From NCBI RefSeq assembly GCF_025860405.1, contig NZ_CP063785.1, forward strand, positions 7,007,390-7,071,389: DNA of 64,000 nt. The letters run 5' to 3'. Positions 61,970 to 64,000 of this stretch are shown here, one piece after another. Source of the stretch: Tolypothrix sp. PCC 7712. Lineage in GTDB: Bacteria; Cyanobacteriota; Cyanobacteriia; Cyanobacteriales; Nostocaceae. The notes beneath the pieces are model-generated. The model was not told the origin of the DNA and made no database searches. It was given only the letters and a program-made list of their open reading frames with translations. The position numbers and the translations under genes are program-made. The number at the start of each line of letters is the position of its first letter. Within the stretch, counting starts at the first letter, position 1.

Positions 61970-64000
61970 ATGGACGATTCATCAGCATTTAATCAAAATG
62001 GTTCAGAAATAGCAATTATTGGTTTATCAGGATGTTTTCCTGGTGCGAAAAATATTGAAGAATTCTGGCAGAATTTACAAGCGGGTAGAGAAACAATTAC
62101 TTTTTTTACAGATAAAGAACTGATAGATTCAGGGATAGATCCAGTTTTTGTGGATAATCCTAAATATGTGAAAGCTAGAGGTGTATTAGCAGACGCAGAA
62201 TTTTTTGATGCCTCCTTTTTTGGGTTCACTCCTAGAGAAGCAGAAATTACCGATCCGCAACATCGACTGTTTTTAGAATCTGCTTGGTCAGCTTTAGAAA
62301 ATTCTGGCTACAATCCAGAAAGTTATGCTGGTACGATTGGCGTTTATGCTGGTAGCGGTTTGAGTGGCTATCTATTTAATGTTTATACTAATGAAAATAT
62401 TCGTAATTCTGTTGACTTTCATCAAATAACAATTGGTGGAGATAAGGATTATTTAAGCACTCGTGTTTCTTACAAATTCAATTTACAAGGGCCAAGTTAT
62501 ACTGTTCAAACTGCCTGTTCTACTTCATTAGTTGCAGTTCATTTAGGATGTCAAAGTCTCCTAAATGGAGAATGTGATATGGCTTTAGCTGGTGGTGTTT
62601 CTATTAGTGCATTACGCAAACATGGCTATTTTTATAAAGAAGGGGGCATAGGTTCCCCTGATGGACATTGCCGCGCCTTTGATGCCAAAGCACAAGGAAC
62701 AGTTGGCGGTGAAGGTGTGGGCGTTGTGGTGTTGAAGAGATTAGAAGATGCGATCGCAGATCGAGATACTATCTATGCAGTAATTAAAGGTTCTGCTATC
62801 AATAACGATGGCTCACAAAAAGTCAGCTACACAGCACCTAGTATCGATACTCAAGCCAAAGTCATTAGAACGGCTCAAGCTGTTGCTGAAGTTGCACCCG
62901 AAACTATCACCTATATTGAAGCCCACGGTACGGGTACATCTTTAGGAGATCCGATTGAAATTGCGGCTTTAACTGAAGCTTTTCGCGCCAATACCGACAA
63001 AACAGGCTTTTGTGCCATAGGTTCTTTAAAAACCAACACCGGTCATTTGGATGCTGCGGCTGGGATAGCTGGTTTAATTAAAACTGTTTTAGCTCTCAAG
63101 CATCAAAAAATCCCGGCTAGTTTACACTTTGAACAACCTAATCCCCAAATTGATTTTGTCAATAGTCCTTTTTACGTCAATACTCAACTAACTGATTGGC
63201 AAACTAACGGTATTCCCCGACGTGCGGGGGTGAGTTCTTTTGGTATTGGGGGGACAAATGCTCATGTGATTTTGGAAGAAGCACCATTACAATTCAAAAG
63301 TTGCAGAGACGCGATTAATCGCGTCTGTACAAAAGTCAAAAGTGAATATTTACTATTGTGTATATCTGCTAAAACTGCTACAGCTTTAGAAACTGCGACG
63401 CAAAATTTAGTTAGTTATCTTCAGCAAAATCAAGATTTAAATTTGGCTGATGTTGCTTATACTTTGGCGGTAGGTCGTAAAGCGTTGGAACATCGCCGGA
63501 TTTTGGTTTGTCAAAATCTGGAAAATGCTATTACAACCCTAACATCTCTAGATAATCCAGAAGTTTTTACCCATTATCAAAAACCCTGTCATCGTCCAGT
63601 GGTGTTTATGTTTCCGGGACAGGGTTCTCAGTATGTGAACATGGGGCGAGAACTGTATGAAACTGAACCATACTTTAAAGAACAAATTGACTATTGTGCG
63701 GAACTTCTCAAACCACATCTAGGTTTTGATTTGCGCGATGTCATCTATCCCAATGCAACGCAGACTCAAGAACTAACACAAACTGCTATCACCCAGCCTG
63801 CTTTATTTGTGATTGAGTATGCTTTAGCGAAATTATGGATGAACTGGGGTGTACGTCCTGAAGCGATGATTGGTCATAGCATCGGGGAATATGTAGCAGC
63901 AACTTTGGCAGGGGTTTTTAGTTTAGAAGATGCTTTAAAATTAGTTGCTCATCGCGGACGTTTGATGCAACAACTACCCGATGGTGCGATGCTCTCGGTG
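61970..64000 (+). CDS. Polyketide synthase KS-AT, partial at the window edge
   Basis: An open frame of 677 codons runs off the right edge. The KS has Cys183 in TACSTSL, a HGTGTSLGDP motif and NTGHLDAAAG. The AT reaches GHSIGEY and stops at LPDGAMLSV. It starts at the ATG at 61970, giving MDDSSAFNQNGSEIAIIGLSGCFPGAKNIEEFW, 90 bp after the previous gene. It is a close paralogue of the KS-AT at 53652, with a nearly identical stretch around the linker insert. It should extend the chain after A4 with another C2 unit. Whether reductive domains, an ACP or a release domain follow cannot be seen. Confidence 0.9.
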   Translation, partial: MDDSSAFNQNGSEIAIIGLSGCFPGAKNIEEFWQNLQAGRETITFFTDKELIDSGIDPVFVDNPKYVKARGVLADAEFFDASFFGFTPREAEITDPQHRLFLESAWSALENSGYNPESYAGTIGVYAGSGLSGYLFNVYTNENIRNSVDFHQITIGGDKDYLSTRVSYKFNLQGPSYTVQTACSTSLVAVHLGCQSLLNGECDMALAGGVSISALRKHGYFYKEGGIGSPDGHCRAFDAKAQGTVGGEGVGVVVLKRLEDAIADRDTIYAVIKGSAINNDGSQKVSYTAPSIDTQAKVIRTAQAVAEVAPETITYIEAHGTGTSLGDPIEIAALTEAFRANTDKTGFCAIGSLKTNTGHLDAAAGIAGLIKTVLALKHQKIPASLHFEQPNPQIDFVNSPFYVNTQLTDWQTNGIPRRAGVSSFGIGGTNAHVILEEAPLQFKSCRDAINRVCTKVKSEYLLLCISAKTATALETATQNLVSYLQQNQDLNLADVAYTLAVGRKALEHRRILVCQNLENAITTLTSLDNPEVFTHYQKPCHRPVVFMFPGQGSQYVNMGRELYETEPYFKEQIDYCAELLKPHLGFDLRDVIYPNATQTQELTQTAITQPALFVIEYALAKLWMNWGVRPEAMIGHSIGEYVAATLAGVFSLEDALKLVAHRGRLMQQLPDGAMLSV
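63292..63343. repeat. In-frame palindromic insert in KS-AT, second copy
   Basis: The same 20-bp palindrome occurs at 63307-63326. The flanking direct repeats are ATTCAAAAGT on the left and AGTCAAAAGT on the right, so one copy has drifted. Position in the protein and surrounding codons match the first copy at 54977. Confidence 0.9.

Noticed and set aside
1..64000. tRNA or rRNA genes
   Set aside because: No cloverleaf-like or rRNA-like sequence was recognised by eye. A tRNAscan run would be decisive.

Overview
The window is a chromosomal segment of a filamentous, Nostocales-like cyanobacterium. The evidence is the many HIP1 octamers (GCGATCGC) inside and between genes, the low-to-moderate GC content, AMIN-domain TonB receptors, heptamer tandem repeats, and small palindromic repeats of the kind common in Nostoc-type genomes. 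The genus cannot be fixed from the sequence alone.

Layout. (1) 1-8.3 kb is housekeeping: metX and metY on the minus strand, a decayed WD40 fragment, glyS and murD on the plus strand, and an alpha/beta-hydrolase-fold gene that lacks the usual nucleophile serine. (2) 9.2-12.8 kb is a siderophore ABC importer core, with two overlapping FecCD-type permease genes and a FecE-type ATPase separated from them by about 17 copies of a 7-bp tandem repeat, followed by a half-size EamA protein. (3) 13.1-28.2 kb holds three consecutive units of AraC/PchR-type regulator, AMIN-TonB-dependent receptor and iron-siderophore-binding lipoprotein. Units 1 and 3 are intact. Unit 2 has a frameshifted regulator and a receptor split by a 173-bp MITE with TTAA target duplication. 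(4) 28.6-35.1 kb has an ABC exporter, an MFS transporter and a fourth TonB receptor with two AMIN domains. (5) 35.9 kb to the right edge is a hybrid NRPS-PKS line on the plus strand, and it continues beyond the window.

The assembly line reads: FAAL-ACP-C | TauD-1 | Ifc-A1-PCP-C-A2-PCP-C | methyltransferase | TauD-2 | Ifc-A3-PCP | KS-AT | ACP-aminotransferase-C-A4-PCP | KS-AT (cut by the edge). 'Ifc' marks a condensation-like domain that has lost HHxxxDG. Each Ifc protein is preceded by a SyrP/TauD-type hydroxylase, the arrangement known from beta-hydroxylated amino acid siderophores. With the neighbouring importers, receptors, exporters and AraC regulators this predicts a beta-hydroxylated lipopeptide-polyketide siderophore with its uptake and export machinery. 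Its plan recalls the cyanochelin type of cyanobacterial siderophores, as I remember them. The adenylation pockets differ from the usual Asp code: A1 lacks the conserved pocket Asp, A2 reads as Gly, A3 resembles a His code and A4 is unassigned. The product may therefore be new.

A second theme is small mobile repeats inside genes. One inactivated a receptor. One (156 bp, flanked by CAATGAA repeats) sits in frame inside the FAAL. One 42-bp palindromic insert sits in frame at the same place in both KS-AT genes. Conserved pairs of a TTTTGGGATAGAC-like box about 20 bp apart lie upstream of the receptors and the ABC exporter and are candidate AraC/PchR operators. Several Fur-like AT-rich boxes lie nearby.
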